Part shown: positions 11,401 through 25,000 of the stretch, piece by piece
Numbering within the stretch: position 1 is the stretch's first letter
How the letters are laid out: each line of letters begins with the position of its first letter
Assembly (NCBI GenBank): GCA_020081605.1
Contig: JAHREC010000062.1
Location: 806,001-870,000, forward strand
Length of the DNA: 64,000 bases
From: Albifimbria verrucaria
Lineage: Eukaryota > Ascomycota > Sordariomycetes > Hypocreales > Stachybotryaceae
Reading direction: 5' to 3'
Notes under the pieces: model-generated
Databases searched by the model: none
What the model saw: the letters and a program-made list of their open reading frames with translations, nothing else
Told to the model about the DNA's origin: nothing
Program-made: the position numbers and the translations under genes

Positions 11401-13429
11401 CTCCTTTGTCCAGCCGAATTGCCCGTCCCGTATGATAATAGCGGATTCGGAGCTATCTGGTGATGCCATCTGGGAGTCTTCCTCTGCCTGTTTCTCAGAA
11501 AATCTTGCAACACTGGCAATTACTGTGCGCATATCCTCTCGAGTCGTGCATGCCAGGAAAGCTTGAATGCGCCCAAGGCACGCAAGAGCCGAAACAATCT
11601 GAGGGACCGCTTGAAACGTCATAATGAGCGGGTTGGAGAGCAACGTCAAATACGACAGACTTGTGAACACCTTGGCTGCGTTGAGTTCGCGTTGCGCCGC
11701 TGCGAAGGCGACAAGAGGTGACAGGACCAAAGGTGTAAGACTAGCTATGGCTGCTATGACGGAAATTCCACGAGCCGCACGACCAGCTTTGATCTCGTCG
11801 AGTCGAAGCTGATGGACGAAATTTGTTATAGGAATGGCGAGGCCCGAGATTTTGAGTCCTTTCATGCTAGCTATCACGTTACCCGTGAGGCCAACTCGTT
11901 TCTAATCAAACACGAAAGTTAGTTACTCCTCCACATAACAAAGAATAGGATTCTATACCTGAACAGCATCCATCCAGGTCCTTTGAACGCCACCTGTATA
12001 TCTGACGAGAATAGATATGGTCAGGGCACAGCATGAGATCACAGCGATTGGGCCTACAAAAGCTGGACCAAGCAGCCCGTACAAGAGCCAACTCGCTAAG
12101 CCGACTTCAACACAGCCTGCCCAGATGTCATGGAGACCGTGAAACCCGATGACAATACGCTCAATATCTGTGCTCATCAATGTCACTGTTTCGTTTTTCT
12201 CAATGGCACTGAATTGAGCTTCCAAGGCTTTCCCGTAAAGAGCAGTGACCAGACAACCTCGAGCCATTGTCAACATTCGAAAATGGAAATAGGACTGGAG
12301 TGCTTGAGAAATTGCGTTGCCAGAGTAGATGAGGATGCTTGCACCGATGAAACCGTATGCCGCATTACTCGCAGCCTTGCCATCGTGAGGTGACGAGAGA
12401 TACTCCAGAAGAGAATGGATAAAGAATGGCTGGCAAAAGGAAAAGCCCATAAGTGCAAGCCTAGCTGGTACGGGTAGCAATATATGGACCTTGAGCGTTC
12501 GGGCCAAGTCCTTGACCAGTGCATATTTATGATCCTTGTATTTGGTGTAGTCCGCGCGCTTAACAAATGCTTCCTTGAGAACATCGCCGCTCATAGCAAC
12601 GTCGAGAGGATAAAGGTCTTTAATACGCAAGATGTTGTTGTAGCCCCTCAAGAACAGACTGTTGAGCCAGAAGTAGACACCTAAGATGGAACGTTAGCAA
12701 AGATTATGGAAATTGCTGAATAGCCCGACTCCGTTGCCAATCTCTATAAATAACCAAATTAGACTCTTACCCAGACTGTAAATGCCACTTGTTTCCTCCG
12801 GACTGTGCACCTTGGAGTCCCAGTCAACCCATCTGGCTTTGCGCTGCGCTTCGAGTAGTAGTATGACAATCTTCAAAGCCATGCAGGTAGTGAAGACGGC
12901 AGCATATGTCATCTCAGAGCGAGTGCCGGATGCTAGCCAGAAAGTGCGGACTTGCGCAACATCGAGAAGAGTCGTAATGAACAGGTACGAGTTCAAGAGC
13001 ACAGATGGTCTTGGCGACCTGCTGTGGTCCATGAATGAAAGACCAACCATACACAACGCGGCGACAAACTGCAAGGCGGTAGATGCAATGGCGAGTGAAG
13101 TAACGTTAAATGACTGAGTACCAACGAGGACAAGTAAGGCTAATTGCAAGCCAACGTATGTAGCGATTGTGCCCTATTCCTTTGTCAGTAGATGTAGAGA
13201 AACCAGTCCATCCAGCGTACCAGTTTGACAAGTTGTAGCATGGGCGCATGAACCATGATCGGCCGTTTTACCAGTGCTGTTATACGCCATGCTGAGCAAA
13301 TGATGAACAGGACTGAAGGGATCAAAGAGAAAATAGCTGTTCGAACTTGACGGTAAAGTCAAAGTCATCACGGCAACCCAGAACGCTGGGGCCGATGGAG
13401 TCGTCGTTAGTACATGTTGAAAAGAGCAT
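8484..13429 (-). CDS. Full-size ABC transporter, ABCC (MRP/multidrug-resistance) subfamily
   Basis: ATP-driven exporter of conjugates, drugs or metabolites in plasma or vacuolar membrane. It has the order TMD0-TMD1-NBD1-TMD2-NBD2 over about ten exons, starting ATG 13429 and ending 8484. NBD1 has Walker A GPIASGKST, signature LSGGQRQRVSLARAL and Walker B LLIFDDVFSGLD, where Asp replaces the usual catalytic Glu as is normal for ABCC. NBD2 has GRTGSGKSS, LSQGQRQLFSLARVV and ILLLDEVSSSVD. Clear introns include 13220-13174, 10153-10093, 9823-9746 and 9298-9244. In exon 1 the frame slips at the AAA run 13324-13326: one more base turns a stop into SLLIPSVLFIICSAWR. The N-terminal GCRDDFDFT segment is typical of fungal ABCC proteins. 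The rest is intact, with both ATP sites complete. Confidence 0.88.
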
Positions 13430-15484
13430 TTTGTTACACTCTAGCGCTTAGACTAGTTGCCCAAAGCGACTTCTCTAAACCACCATCAAGTGTTGGTGTT
13501 GCTTCCAGTCGTTGGGTGTTGAAGTTGAGTGAGCGTGGGAGTCAGCGCACTTGTAAGTAGGGAGCCAAGCTTCTTTTCGTAGAAACTGAAAATGCATGGG
13601 CAGGGGTGCTCGGCTGTCGTACCCCCAGCCTTTGGGGCTTGACGCGCGCAACAACAAGACCCTGGTCGATGCTGTGATTGATGGAAGTCGTAGGCTGACG
13701 CTCTGACTGGATACCCAACCAACATGCTAAACAAAAGAGCCCCGTCTAGTTCTCAATTGAGAGCCAGGCCACACCACTCCCTAGCCTCTGTTATCAGATG
13801 ACTCACCAAATTCGTACCAACACCATGTTACGTAGTAGGGGCCTCGAAGGATTGCGACAACAGTGGGGATAGCGCGATAATGGAAGTTGCTTCGAAACTC
13901 TTCCTTCTGGAATGGAAAGTAAGATACAGTTCCTCATAATCCTCAAACTGGTAGATAACAGTTCATTGATGACCCGTTGGCTGAGTCTGTCGGGCGGTAT
14001 CTGCGGCATCCATAAGCTGGGTGTCCACACGATGCATTGCAATGTAACACATCAGCTTATCAAATACTACGGTTGTTGTTGCAACAATGGAGTTGACTAC
14101 GACTGCAATGCTCTTGTCATGATCACAGCGGATGCCCATCTTCTCTCAACATGCTTTGACACGCTCAGATCACCCAAGATCAGTAAACCAACTGTGCTCC
14201 GGCTAGATAGTAAAGTTACATGCAACGACGTCTCCCAGTCCTGTCATCATTCCAATCAAAGCCGCCTATCCTTGCCTTAAACAGAGTGCAATTGTTGCCT
14301 GGAAGACGACGCCAGCCGATCTCCAACCCTCCTTACATTGAGCCATCCCCAATGAAACGGCTAGCCACATGGACACACACGCAAGAGATCCTCACAATGG
14401 TTGGCTTACGTGTCAAAAGACCAGTAGCCTCATTCTTACCCGCCGCAAGCCGCCGATCGGATGCAGTACCCGGGAGCTTGGCCCTGCTAGCGGGGCTTGC
14501 AGATGGCCTCACAAGCCGGATGCGACCCACCATGCTGCCAAGGGAATCTAAAAGAGCCCGAACTACTCCTGTAAAGTGAGTTTATCTTGAATTTTGTAAA
14601 GGCGTCTAAATTGACGTTTTGACAGATTGTGGGAACGCAAATCTGCTTAGCTCTCAAAAACTACAACGCCTTGGTCTGTGTAACATCCATGAGAGATGTG
14701 CTCATTGGGCGACGTATCGAATTCTGTTTCTTTTGCCATTTAAATCACAATGATATATTATGCCGCAAGGTATTTGGCCTTTCCAAGTTCTCAGTTACCA
14801 CTTTAAATACCAAATATACTCGATATCAATAGTAATCAGTGGTGTCAATAGCCTAGGCACTAAAGAGTACTTACCAGACAAACCGAATGCGCCAATGAGC
14901 AGTTGTCCTAGCTCTACTTTAATGGCCCAAAGACAGCGGCATCATAGAACGTAGACTAACAATGTGGTTGTTTCAGGAAATATTGCAGTCCACTGGCAAA
15001 TACTTAAAGAGCATATATGGCTGGTAGCACCATTCCTCAAGATGGAAGTGAATTGGCTTTAACACATCACAAAAGGTTAGGCATGCCTCATAATAATTCA
15101 AAGCGGTAAATAAAATCTATTGAGACGCTGAAGTGGCTTTACCTCAGTTATATATATGGCTTGGTCTACTTGCCAGATGGTTACGAAGACCTCACCAATC
15201 CTGCGCTCTTGTTGTGGTCATATTTACGAAACCTATGATACTGATCAGTTCTACGACAATCATGGGGCAATTCTACGGCGACGAATCTGGGCAAATGTGG
15301 AAGTAATGCAAGTCATCAACACAGCTTCAGGGGCTCATTGCATTCGACTCTCAGGCCCCATGCCATGATGGCTTAGGGCCTTGGTCGAATGATCGATTAT
15401 TATGTTTGTCAGTCGTGTTCCGGCTCCGGTTTTGCCTCCAGTTCCGCTCCGCCCCGTATGATCTCTCTCAATCGTGGTATCTTC
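13430..15484. other. Long intergenic region, ABCC / SNF symporter
   Basis: About 2.05 kb, mostly ABCC upstream sequence. AT content rises from about 14.7 to 15.2 kb. The ORFs of 60-120 codons here (for example 13912-14280 and 14220-14579) overlap each other on both strands and show no family features. No tRNA or array seen. Confidence 0.4.
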
Positions 15485-17629
15485 TCAAAAGGTTCTCGCG
15501 CAGAAGTGAAAGAAAAGAATGAAAGAAAAGAAGAAGAAAAGACAAAAAGAAACTCCGCCATTATCGCGAGGGGCTTGTACGATTGTCTCCGGGTTAGAAA
15601 TGGCGTCCTCGGTCTCCGGCTCTCTGCCAGTCGCCGGCTTCGTCTCCTTTGAACCTCCTTCCATGACCTCTTGTTCACGCACAACATCATGCTCGGCGAG
15701 AACACCAGCGCCAATGTCGAGCTTGCCTTCACCGTGGCGCTCAGCTGGAATCAACACGTTGAACCAGCGAGGCAGCATGAAGCCAGCAAAAATGATAATA
15801 AGGGCAATGTGAGCCACGGCGAAACCCATAATGTGCAATGGGTCGTTGCGCAACTCGTAAAATCCAGGGTATGAGAAGCTATAGACGATGGCAAGGATTG
15901 GCGCCGCGATATAGCGAATCATGGGCGCCCAGAATACTGGTAGAGACCAGTTCTTGCCTTGGCCAACAATTTGGTTGAGGTCGTGTCGTAGTTGGTTGCC
16001 CTATGAGCTATGTTAGCGTGCTTCCTTAAGAGCTGCATTATGTATGTTGACTTACCGAGTAGAAAGCAAGGTAGTAGATACGGTTGGTCATGACATTCTT
16101 GCCGAACAACTTCGGACCCTGAGTATCTGGGACAGTGGCCAGCAGGACAGAAGCAATGAAGCCGATGATGTAAATGCCGAAACCAACGCCAGCTCCAGCG
16201 CCCGCGTGTACGGTATGCGCGACAACTAGACCGACAATCATGCCTCCCAGATAACCGGCATTATGCACAATAAGTGCCTTCTTGCCGACCTGGCCCGCAA
16301 CATCCCTCCAGCGGTAGAATGTCGTCGAGCAGAAACACTCCGTGAACACGACGAAGACAAGAGCGACATCACTGGTCCATTGATCAATGCCAGACAGGAG
16401 ATAGTAACCGAACTCGGTACAATAAGGCAATGACAGGAGGAAGCAGATAATGACAACGATGCTGACAATGATGGGTCGCGAGATCTTCTTCTGCGCATCC
16501 ATGATGAGTGTAACGATGGCGTCAATCATGGCAAAGGCAGAGCTGTAACCCAGCACCATGAGGGTGAAGAAGAGAATCACAGCCCAGAAGTTGGCTCCAG
16601 GCATTTGCGCCACGGCAGACGGCAGCGTCAGGAAACCGACTGTGAATCCTCCAAGTCTGACGCCGTCTTCAGGGAAAAGACGAAGGAAGCCAACGACACC
16701 GAAGACGGCGAATGCGGCAATGTTCTCAAACAGTACGTTGCTGCCCACGATGAGGATCGAGTCCATGATGGCATTGGAGTGCTTCTGGTTGTACGACGCG
16801 TACGAAGTGAAGTATCCGAAGCCGACGCCCGTTGAGAAAAAGACCTGGCCACACGCCGTCTGCCAGATGGTTCCGCTGGTGAGCTGGTCGTTGTTCCAGG
16901 TACCCCAGAACGTGCGCACACCCGCGCCTGCGTTATCCAGGGACAGAGAGCGTCCGATCAAGACAATGGTGATGACGATAGGCAGACCCATGGTGAAGTA
17001 CACCACACGGCCAGTAAGACCTACACCTCGGAAAATGCTGATGTAGATCAAGAACCAGGTGAATGCTGTCCAACCAACAGTCTCACCAATGAGACCGATG
17101 CCGGGGTATTGTACATAGCTTGTAACCGAACCGTCCGCGCCGTATGTACCAGGGATAGGGTCGGGGTTTGCGACAACTTTGTTCATGTAAAGTCCTGGCC
17201 GTCCTCCTTCCACGGAAGAGGGCTCCTGAAAGAATGGCGGAAATAGCTCATGATCCAGGCCAGGTTGACGACAAAGTACGGGCTCACAACAAGGCCAACG
17301 TACAGCAAACTCAAACCAGCGCCCTTGAGCCGATGGTCCAAACTGTTGTATGCGACGACGCATCCACCGCGATACGCTTGTCCAATCGCAATCTCAAGGA
17401 CAAGCACCGGGATCGCGATGAGGAAGACGGTCATCAGATACGGCACAAACCACTGTAGACCAGGGTTGTTGAACATCTGCGACGGGTATCGCAGGAGGTT
17501 ACCCATACCGGCGCAACCACCCATCGCAGCGAGCAGGAAGGCCGCGCGCGAGGGCCATTGATCGCGACCATCGTCCGACTTGGCCGGCGCCGGCGCGAGC
17601 TTCAGCGCGTACTTTTTGAGCGTCTCCAT
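15485..17629 (-). CDS. SNF-family (SLC6-like) sodium-dependent symporter
   Basis: Membrane symporter of the neurotransmitter:sodium symporter family, importing amino acids or similar solutes with Na+. The start ATG 17629 is followed within about 40 residues by the helix 1 signature GGCAGMGNLLRYP. Further helices include LVLEIAIGQAYRGG (helix 2) and SSAFAMIDAIVT. An intron lies at 16055-16001. The frame breaks at the AAA run 17189-17191: one more T on the coding strand joins KEDGQDF to YMNKVVANPDP. The last readable part ends in an acidic tail followed by SFCLFFFFSFILFFHFCARTF, an odd Phe-rich end produced by a long CTT/TTC tract, so the true stop is uncertain. Fungal members are few and substrates mostly unknown. 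Confidence 0.87.
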
Positions 17630-19088
17630 GATGTCGACGGTGTTTTCTCAGCGAGTAGCCGAGTGTGTAATAATGAGGGTCGAAGGATCGTATAAAAGAC
17701 GTTCAAGTCATGGGAAGAGAGTCGCAACGCCCTATATAGTCAGATATAAACAGACAGCCCAAGCTGAGTCTTCAGTAAGACGACCAAGAGCGAGAATAAA
17801 AGGTCCGCAGGACGAGATAATGTAAGAAGAGGAACGCCGGACTGTCGGTAAACTTTCGACGCGCTTTTCTCTCTCATCTCCCATCATCCCACTGCATCCA
17901 TTTAAAACAACGGGGATCCCCTTACACGCCAGGCACCCACGCTGAACATCCAGCATGGCGACCCCGAAAGCTGGGCGCATCCCGAGGGATTGATCCTGGT
18001 TCTCAGCGGAAAACGCAGATTTGGGGTGAGATTTACATCATAGTGGATGGAAACGCTCGCCGGAACCTTGTCCGGCGAGCTTCGGTCGGTGGATGATCCC
18101 CACATAAGGAGGTCTTGGCCAGCTTGGCACAGCGGCCTTTGGACCTGTAGGAAACACGAGAGAAGGTGTCATTTCTCCGGGTTGCTCTATATCTTCATGG
18201 GAAAGAAACAAGTTTGCTTAAGAGAAGGCTCGAGCGCACCAGGGTTGTGCTTGGGCCGAGAAACCATTCGTGTCTATCGGTCTCAGGACCGTCTTATTCA
18301 GAAACGCCACCCTCAACACTTGGCGATATCTCGCTCGATATTCTCCATATGAGCTTTTTCAAGACTCCATAAATCCACTATTGCAGAGATTGACTGCCCC
18401 AGATAAATCTCCAAAGACAAGCACGGTGTTATTCCCACTCGCTGTGGAGCGAGATCTCGCAACACACTGTCCAACGCCAAGAACTGGACGAATAAATCTT
18501 GCCGAGAGCTTGGCGGTTGTCTTGGCCGCTTGCGTGACAGCCAGCCTTGATTTAGCAGCCCACTTGCTCTGGGCAGATGCTGCTGGGGAAGATATGATAT
18601 CACATGTGGCAACGTGGACGCGTTGTTCATGTAACGATATTCTTTCCACATAACCGAACCCATGGCCCGGGAGGCAATTCAGAGATTTCAGTTGCAACCA
18701 ATTAACCTGCTGCAACTAAACTCTAGTTACAGACCAGTGGCAGTGGCATGACGCTTGCGCTGGCCATTAAGCATATTGGTGTTATTCCCTAACCCAATGC
18801 ATGGGGCTAGGAGAAGAACCCTTACCCAGACCCTTGAATCATGGCAGGGATGCCAATCCAGCTGTTGATCCCTCACGACCCTGACGTGGGCAGGCCGATG
18901 GTCCGTTCGTTGCGTCGCGAACAACTGAATATCGTCACAATGTAAGAGAATTCGCAAACTCCCTCAGACTTAGTTATGGTAGTTCTATAGCAAGCGAGAT
19001 TCCAAGTTTTGCAGCTCTATCTCGACAGAATCATATGCCACACGCCTAACCTTGAATAATAATACATACAATTCCTTCTTCAACGCCA
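17630..19088. other. Intergenic, SNF symporter upstream / HIR3 downstream
   Basis: 1.46 kb. Small overlapping ORFs at 18047-18715 on both strands show no family features. No repeat or RNA gene recognised. Confidence 0.4.
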
Positions 19089-22000
19089 TTACACCGAGCT
19101 AAGCGAGATATCGTGCTCTGTAACATCTGCTTCTCCCATCCTTGTATCTTCGTCATCCGCATGGTCATGTTCGCTGTCATGCTCGATCTCATGCTCTGTT
19201 TCATCCTCCTCCTCTGCTTCTTCGACTTCTTCCGCCTCGTCACCATCCCCGTCTTCGTCCTCATCTTCGTCATCTCCCTCGCTCTCATCTTCCGCTTCAG
19301 CCTCGAGCGCAGTATCACCATCACCCTCGCCTTCGGCCTCGCCTTCGCCTTCACCATCACCCTCTTCCTCGTGCTCTTCCACAGCATCCTCCGGATCATC
19401 TCCCTCACTCTCACTGTCAGCTTCCTCCCCGCTTGTCTCACCACTGTGCTCAGATCGTCCAAGGTTAGGGAACATCAGGAGCGTCGGGGAGTCACTTCGT
19501 CGTAATCGTCTGGCACGTCGCTCAAGTCGCTTTCATTGTCCATGTCGCTGTCCGAATGATGTGCGTGGCTCAATCGAGAATCATCAGGAATTCCTTCCGT
19601 GACGTCGCCGTCTCTCATTTCAACGTCAGTGCCTTCACCAGCCTCCCGTCTAACCTGTGCATCAGGGCCTTCGTCGTCGCTACCGGCGTCGCTAACAGCA
19701 CGGTTTGGTGTTTGGCTCCCACGCTTGACGCTTGATACACTTCCCACTCGGCTCTTTGCTGTCGCTGGTCGCGGGGGCTCCTGGGACCGCACGATCGCTT
19801 GCTCTGCCTTGCGAAGAACGTCTGGTCGTCGAACTCCGGTTCTTCGGCTCTTGGGTGCTGTTTCGGATTTCTCTACATCCAGTGGTGTTGCCGTACCTGC
19901 AGCGCTATCTTGTCCATTTGATGGGTTGAGAATGCTGCTCAGGGGTTTGCAGCCTTTGCTTCGGCTTGTGCCACACTTTCAAGCTTAGCAGCAACCTCCT
20001 TTGCTTGGTTTCGTTCTTCGATAACCTTGCTGGGCTCCAATCCTGGCAAAGTACCGGCCACTTCCAGGAAAATCTTTGAGTAGCAGTCATTGATCAATTC
20101 ATCAATCGCTGCTGCCTTCATCAAGTTGGCGTTAAGTTTCTTCAGCTCGATCGCGTCCCTCATGCAATCGAATGCAGGAATCTTGGTCTGTTCGCTACTA
20201 GCCCATTCCGTGATTCTCTCGCTGAATATCTCAAACTCTTCACTTGACAAAGCTTTGAACACATCGTCGGTTACGGGTGTGACTTCGTAAGTCTTGCGCA
20301 GAAGCTTCAAATATGCTAGACAGCATGTTTGCCATAGGTCGGTGAAATGATAAAAATCAGCGCCCTTTTTCCGGAGACGTCGAAGCATCGCCTCGAGGTT
20401 GGTTTGATCAGACATGATGACAAGCAGCCTCGTCATGAAGCGCACATACTGCTCGGTATAAACGTGATGTCGTCCAGGGCGCTCAGCGTCGCATTTCCAC
20501 ACGTTCATAACCATGGTTTTAGTGACCATGCTTTCTCTCAAGATACCAAAAGCGGCCTTGGCTCCATCGTATAAATCGTCGCTTTGTGTGTGTCCTTCCT
20601 CATTGAACAAGATTCTAGCATGCCGCATGATGATTCGGTGCTGCCAATTCGACTTGTCCTTGTCCTTTAGCTTGGCAAGATTGCGAATAACATATTCTTC
20701 CCAATCTTCTGGCTCGGAAAACGAAGCATAATGGTCATCAGGGTTTACGGTGACCCCGAACGGTTGTTTCGAGAGTACGGCAGCGGCTTCCGACGACGGA
20801 AGATCGCCACGCATCACCATTTTATGGAGGACAGCAACCATTTTGTAGTGAGGTTCTAAGATAGGCTCGCTGTTCCGCGATTTTCGGGCATTATATGCGA
20901 CGGTAACCGCCTGCTTCAACATATCAAGGACTGTGTCAGCACTGACACGCGTCTTCTCGTCTTTGGAGTCGAGCTTTTCCACTGGTGTCTGATGCATCTT
21001 CCAGAAACATTTTGCGAGCATGTAGGGATTTCTAGTGATGTTAGTAGGTGTCATTTGCAGCATGATTTCTAGTTACTTACTTCCAGTTTGTAGGCTGTCG
21101 CTCCATTGCCATTTTGAAAAGCTTTGCAGCAAATTTCCATACCTTGTACTCAGTCATTTGGTCATGCAGAATTCGCTTGAACGTTCCGGTGCCCATATTT
21201 TCAATAAAGAAGCGTTCCTGGTCCGAATGAAGAAACGGTTCCATAGCAAATGGCTCTCTACTAGACGCATACAATCGCATCGCGAACTTGTGGTACAAGT
21301 CATGTAGAGGGTCACCATCGTTGGTATCAACCTCTTCATTTCTCGAGTGCGAGAGAGCTAGCGTGTAGCAATGAATGGCATTACGCTGGAATTTGACAAG
21401 CTCCGGTCGGTCCTTGTTCATCTTGTCGGCAGTCCAAAGTACAGCTTCGTCAAGTTCATAGTCAAAGCACTCTGCGAGACGGAACCATGCTCGCCAATTG
21501 TCTGCAGTGAACTGCAACTGCAGCCTCAAGAACGTCGCACCTATACGCAAATCGTCTGTGGCTCCGGGTGTTTGACGGCGGTTGAGATCGACACCCTTGA
21601 ACTTGGTCAGAGCAATCATACCCAGCAAGAAGAACCAGCCGTGCTTGGCCAAGTTTGCTTCTGGGGTGTTGGCCGTCACGGCGTCAACTGATACGTTGCC
21701 AACCAATGCTTGATACAAACGCAAGGGATGAATCGGCTTCTTAAGTAGCTCGGTGAAGTTACGCAGGTTGTGTATCATTTGCGGCGTCGATTTGGGTTGT
21801 CCAATGGTTTGTTGCATATGATCAACTGTCGTCTTGAGGTCCGACTTCAAAAGATCCTTCATTGGCATTCGGTTGGCAAGCACCATAATCTTCTCAACGA
21901 GTTGCATCGTTTGTCGTTTCTCCAAGTTCTCATGCGGGCACCCATGGTCCTGGACCTCCCAAACACCAACGCCTAGCTTCAAGCCGTGCAAGTCATAGAG

Positions 22001-25000
22001 AACTTGGCCAAGGTAGTCTTCCCAGTTCTCAACACTCTCCAATTTCAAGAGCTCGGCTCGCATCATCTTGAGGAAGATCTTGTTTGAAAGTTTGCAATAC
22101 TTGCGTGTACCGATAGCAAGGTGAGTAGCGGCCAGATAGTCGGCCAACTCATTCTCTGGTGCAATGACCGAATCAAGTACGGGAACGCCGGCTTTGAACA
22201 TTGTGTATTGAAGACACCACAACCGTACCTGCATCTCCCGCAATTTGTTCATCAAAGACTGGAATGTCGAGTTATTGGGGATGATGTAGTGATTCCAATA
22301 CGAATTTCATCGTCGCACAACGCTGCAACATGGAGCAGGCTGCTTGCCTTGGCCAGAGCACTCGTGCTGCTTCGAATATGGTGTTCGTCAATGAAATCAA
22401 AGGCAGAGCTGTCATTCAATGCCAATGATAGGGCTTGAATGATGAGTTCATCCAATGATTTAAGAGCCCTCATGAAAAGTAGCCTGCGAGAGTCATCAGG
22501 AGTTTTTGAGTATGTCTCGCCATCAAAATCAGCCACGATCATTTCAATCCCCTTCAGGTGGCAAGAAAATTTCTTAGTGGAGTAATCAATCTTCTCGTAC
22601 GCATCGCCAAGTTTAGACCAGAGAAACAGCCTGAGTTCCGTACTACTGCTGAGCAGAAATTTCCACAGATCGCGTAGCCCTTGACCAGCGCTATCTGATA
22701 TGGAGGTTTGCTGAACATCTTCGGATGGAGATGCACTATCCTCCTGTGCACTGTCATTGTCCTCCTTGGTTGCAACAACTGATGAAGGGTTCAGCACTGG
22801 CTCCAACGTTTCGATAACATGAATTGGGTTCTCCATCTCTTCCTGGAATAAGCCGAGGAAGAAATCCATCGTGGTCAGCTTTGAGATCTCCCTGTCTGCA
22901 GCCGCTGGTGACACCAGAGGCATCACGACATTGTTGGGTAGGTTTAAGGGCTCAAAAGATTCGCTCAACAACAAATCACGGAGCGATGTCCACATCAGGA
23001 GGATATGTTCCCGAACGGGGTTGTCAGTAAGAGACGAGACCATGACAGATGCCCACAAGAATCGTGCACAAAGAGGGTCGTTAAGCGGGCGATCGAGGAG
23101 GTTCATATACCACGAAGCAATATCCAGCCAGCGCTCCAGGCGATACTTTGTCTCCATTCGTGTTGCATAGTCCACTGCGCTGCTTGGATTTGTGATTCTT
23201 TCGTAAATGTCGATATGTAACTCGAAGAGCATAGGTATGATCGTCTCCAGCTCGGACAGACTTCCGTTGACGTGCGCCAGATCGCCAGAGATCTTCTCGT
23301 ACAATGAAGCGTCAACTCGATTGAGCATGTGAACAACAGCGAGCTTCATTCGATCTGACCACTTTGATGTAGCGTAAGTCAAGCTCATAGCCTTGACCCA
23401 CTCGAATGCGATATCCCGCGTAGTCAGCCACTCTTTTCGCGCCAGAATGTCTTGAGCAAATTCCCGAAGGTTGGAGGACTCGTCAAAGGGCGTTACGTCG
23501 ACCTGGTCCTGCGATCCAGTTTTCGCATGCTCGAGAAAGGATGAAAGGCCGAGAGTAGCCTGCTCTTTCTTGTCTAACAGGACTCTCGCGGTATCTTCGC
23601 GGAAGTTGGTAATGACTGCTCTCAAATCCTTTGCAGCTAGGCCAGTGACTTTGGATGTCCGGTCTTCTGTCCCGCAGGACTCGATAATTTCTCCGATACA
23701 GTCGAAAGCTCTTTTGTCTTCCACGCCTAGGTTCTCGAGAATGTTCTTTGTCATTTCGAAGAGAGTGCGGTCGGCGTCTTGGTATGGCTGAAGCTGGGTA
23801 GCGATGAGCGTGCTTGGATCAGTGAGCTCTTCAGCCTGTGCCGTATCTCGCCTGCGGACTCTCTTGCTTCTCTTTTCGACCGTGGCCTCTTCGTCGGCAC
23901 CACCTTCAGGCAGGCCAGCGGCTGATTGTGATCGTTTCCTCGCTGAAGCGGATATGCTCCGCTCCTTCTGTTGTGTATCAGAGACATCTTGATTGGTTTC
24001 TGGGCCTTCAGAGAGCTTGTCCTTTGAGCTACCTTCTTCTGTCTTGGTCTCATCCGTCATCTTTTCATCTTTGTCCTCGGTAGGATTTTCCTTCGAGGTT
24101 GTGGTAGCCTGTTTCTCTTTCTCCTTCTCTTTCTCTTCCTCGTCCTTTTGACTGCTGGCATTTTCTAGCGTCTTGTCGGCTGTCCTCAGTACTGTCTCGC
24201 AGATGCGCAAAGCTCTTTCGGTATCGTCCAAGCACTTGAGCAGTTCCAGACCAAGATCGGACCAGCTATTGATCTGCTCGGGTAACTCAGCGTCGGCTTC
24301 GTCAGCGCCGTCTTCCAACCGTTTTGCTTCGAGGACAGGACTCGATGGAGGCGGTGTCAGGGCGTTGGTGGGATCAGGCAGGAAGGGGATAGGGTCGAGT
24401 TGACGCTTGATCAACAACGGCATCTCCTTTTTCAGCCAGGGCGCAACCACAGGGTGAGTGAGGGCCATTTCGTCACTCAAGACGTTGAGCTGGTCTTTGA
24501 GCTGCTCTCCCGCCAACGCTTCGGCGAGAGAGGGAGGGTCGACCTCCATGACGGTAGGGTCATCGTCAAGCTCGATGGCGGCCTCCAAACAGTAGCGCTT
24601 GATCCTGGCACTGTTCAACGAAGCCGCGAAGCGCGCGGCCTTGCGCCAGAGCTCAGGGTCAGAGGGATCTTGATCCAGCGCCGCAGTCCAGTTGTCCATA
24701 ATCTTGTCGCCGCCATCTCGATGGTAATTTAGCTTTAGCTTTTCGTTCCAGCTAGGATCAGATTTGCTGAGGTCCTTCAATTTATCGAGGAAAAATTGGC
24801 CATGGTTCTTATAGGAAAGATACAGGGCCTGGGAGAGGGCGGCAGCAACTCCATCAGCACCTCCAGCGTCGATATCCAGTCCTGCATTCAGGGGTTCGCT
24901 CGCAGAAGGTTCGGGTCGGCCGTTTGCCTGTCGCTCAGATCGGTCATACTCGGTGCAAGCTTCGCGATAACGAAAAATCTCGGATTCGAACAATTCTTCG

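Noticed and set aside
19113..19505. Hydrophobic plus-strand ORF that looks like a membrane protein
   Set aside because: It is the reverse complement of the Glu/Asp-rich HIR3 tail; GAG/GAC codons read backwards give Leu/Val/Phe.
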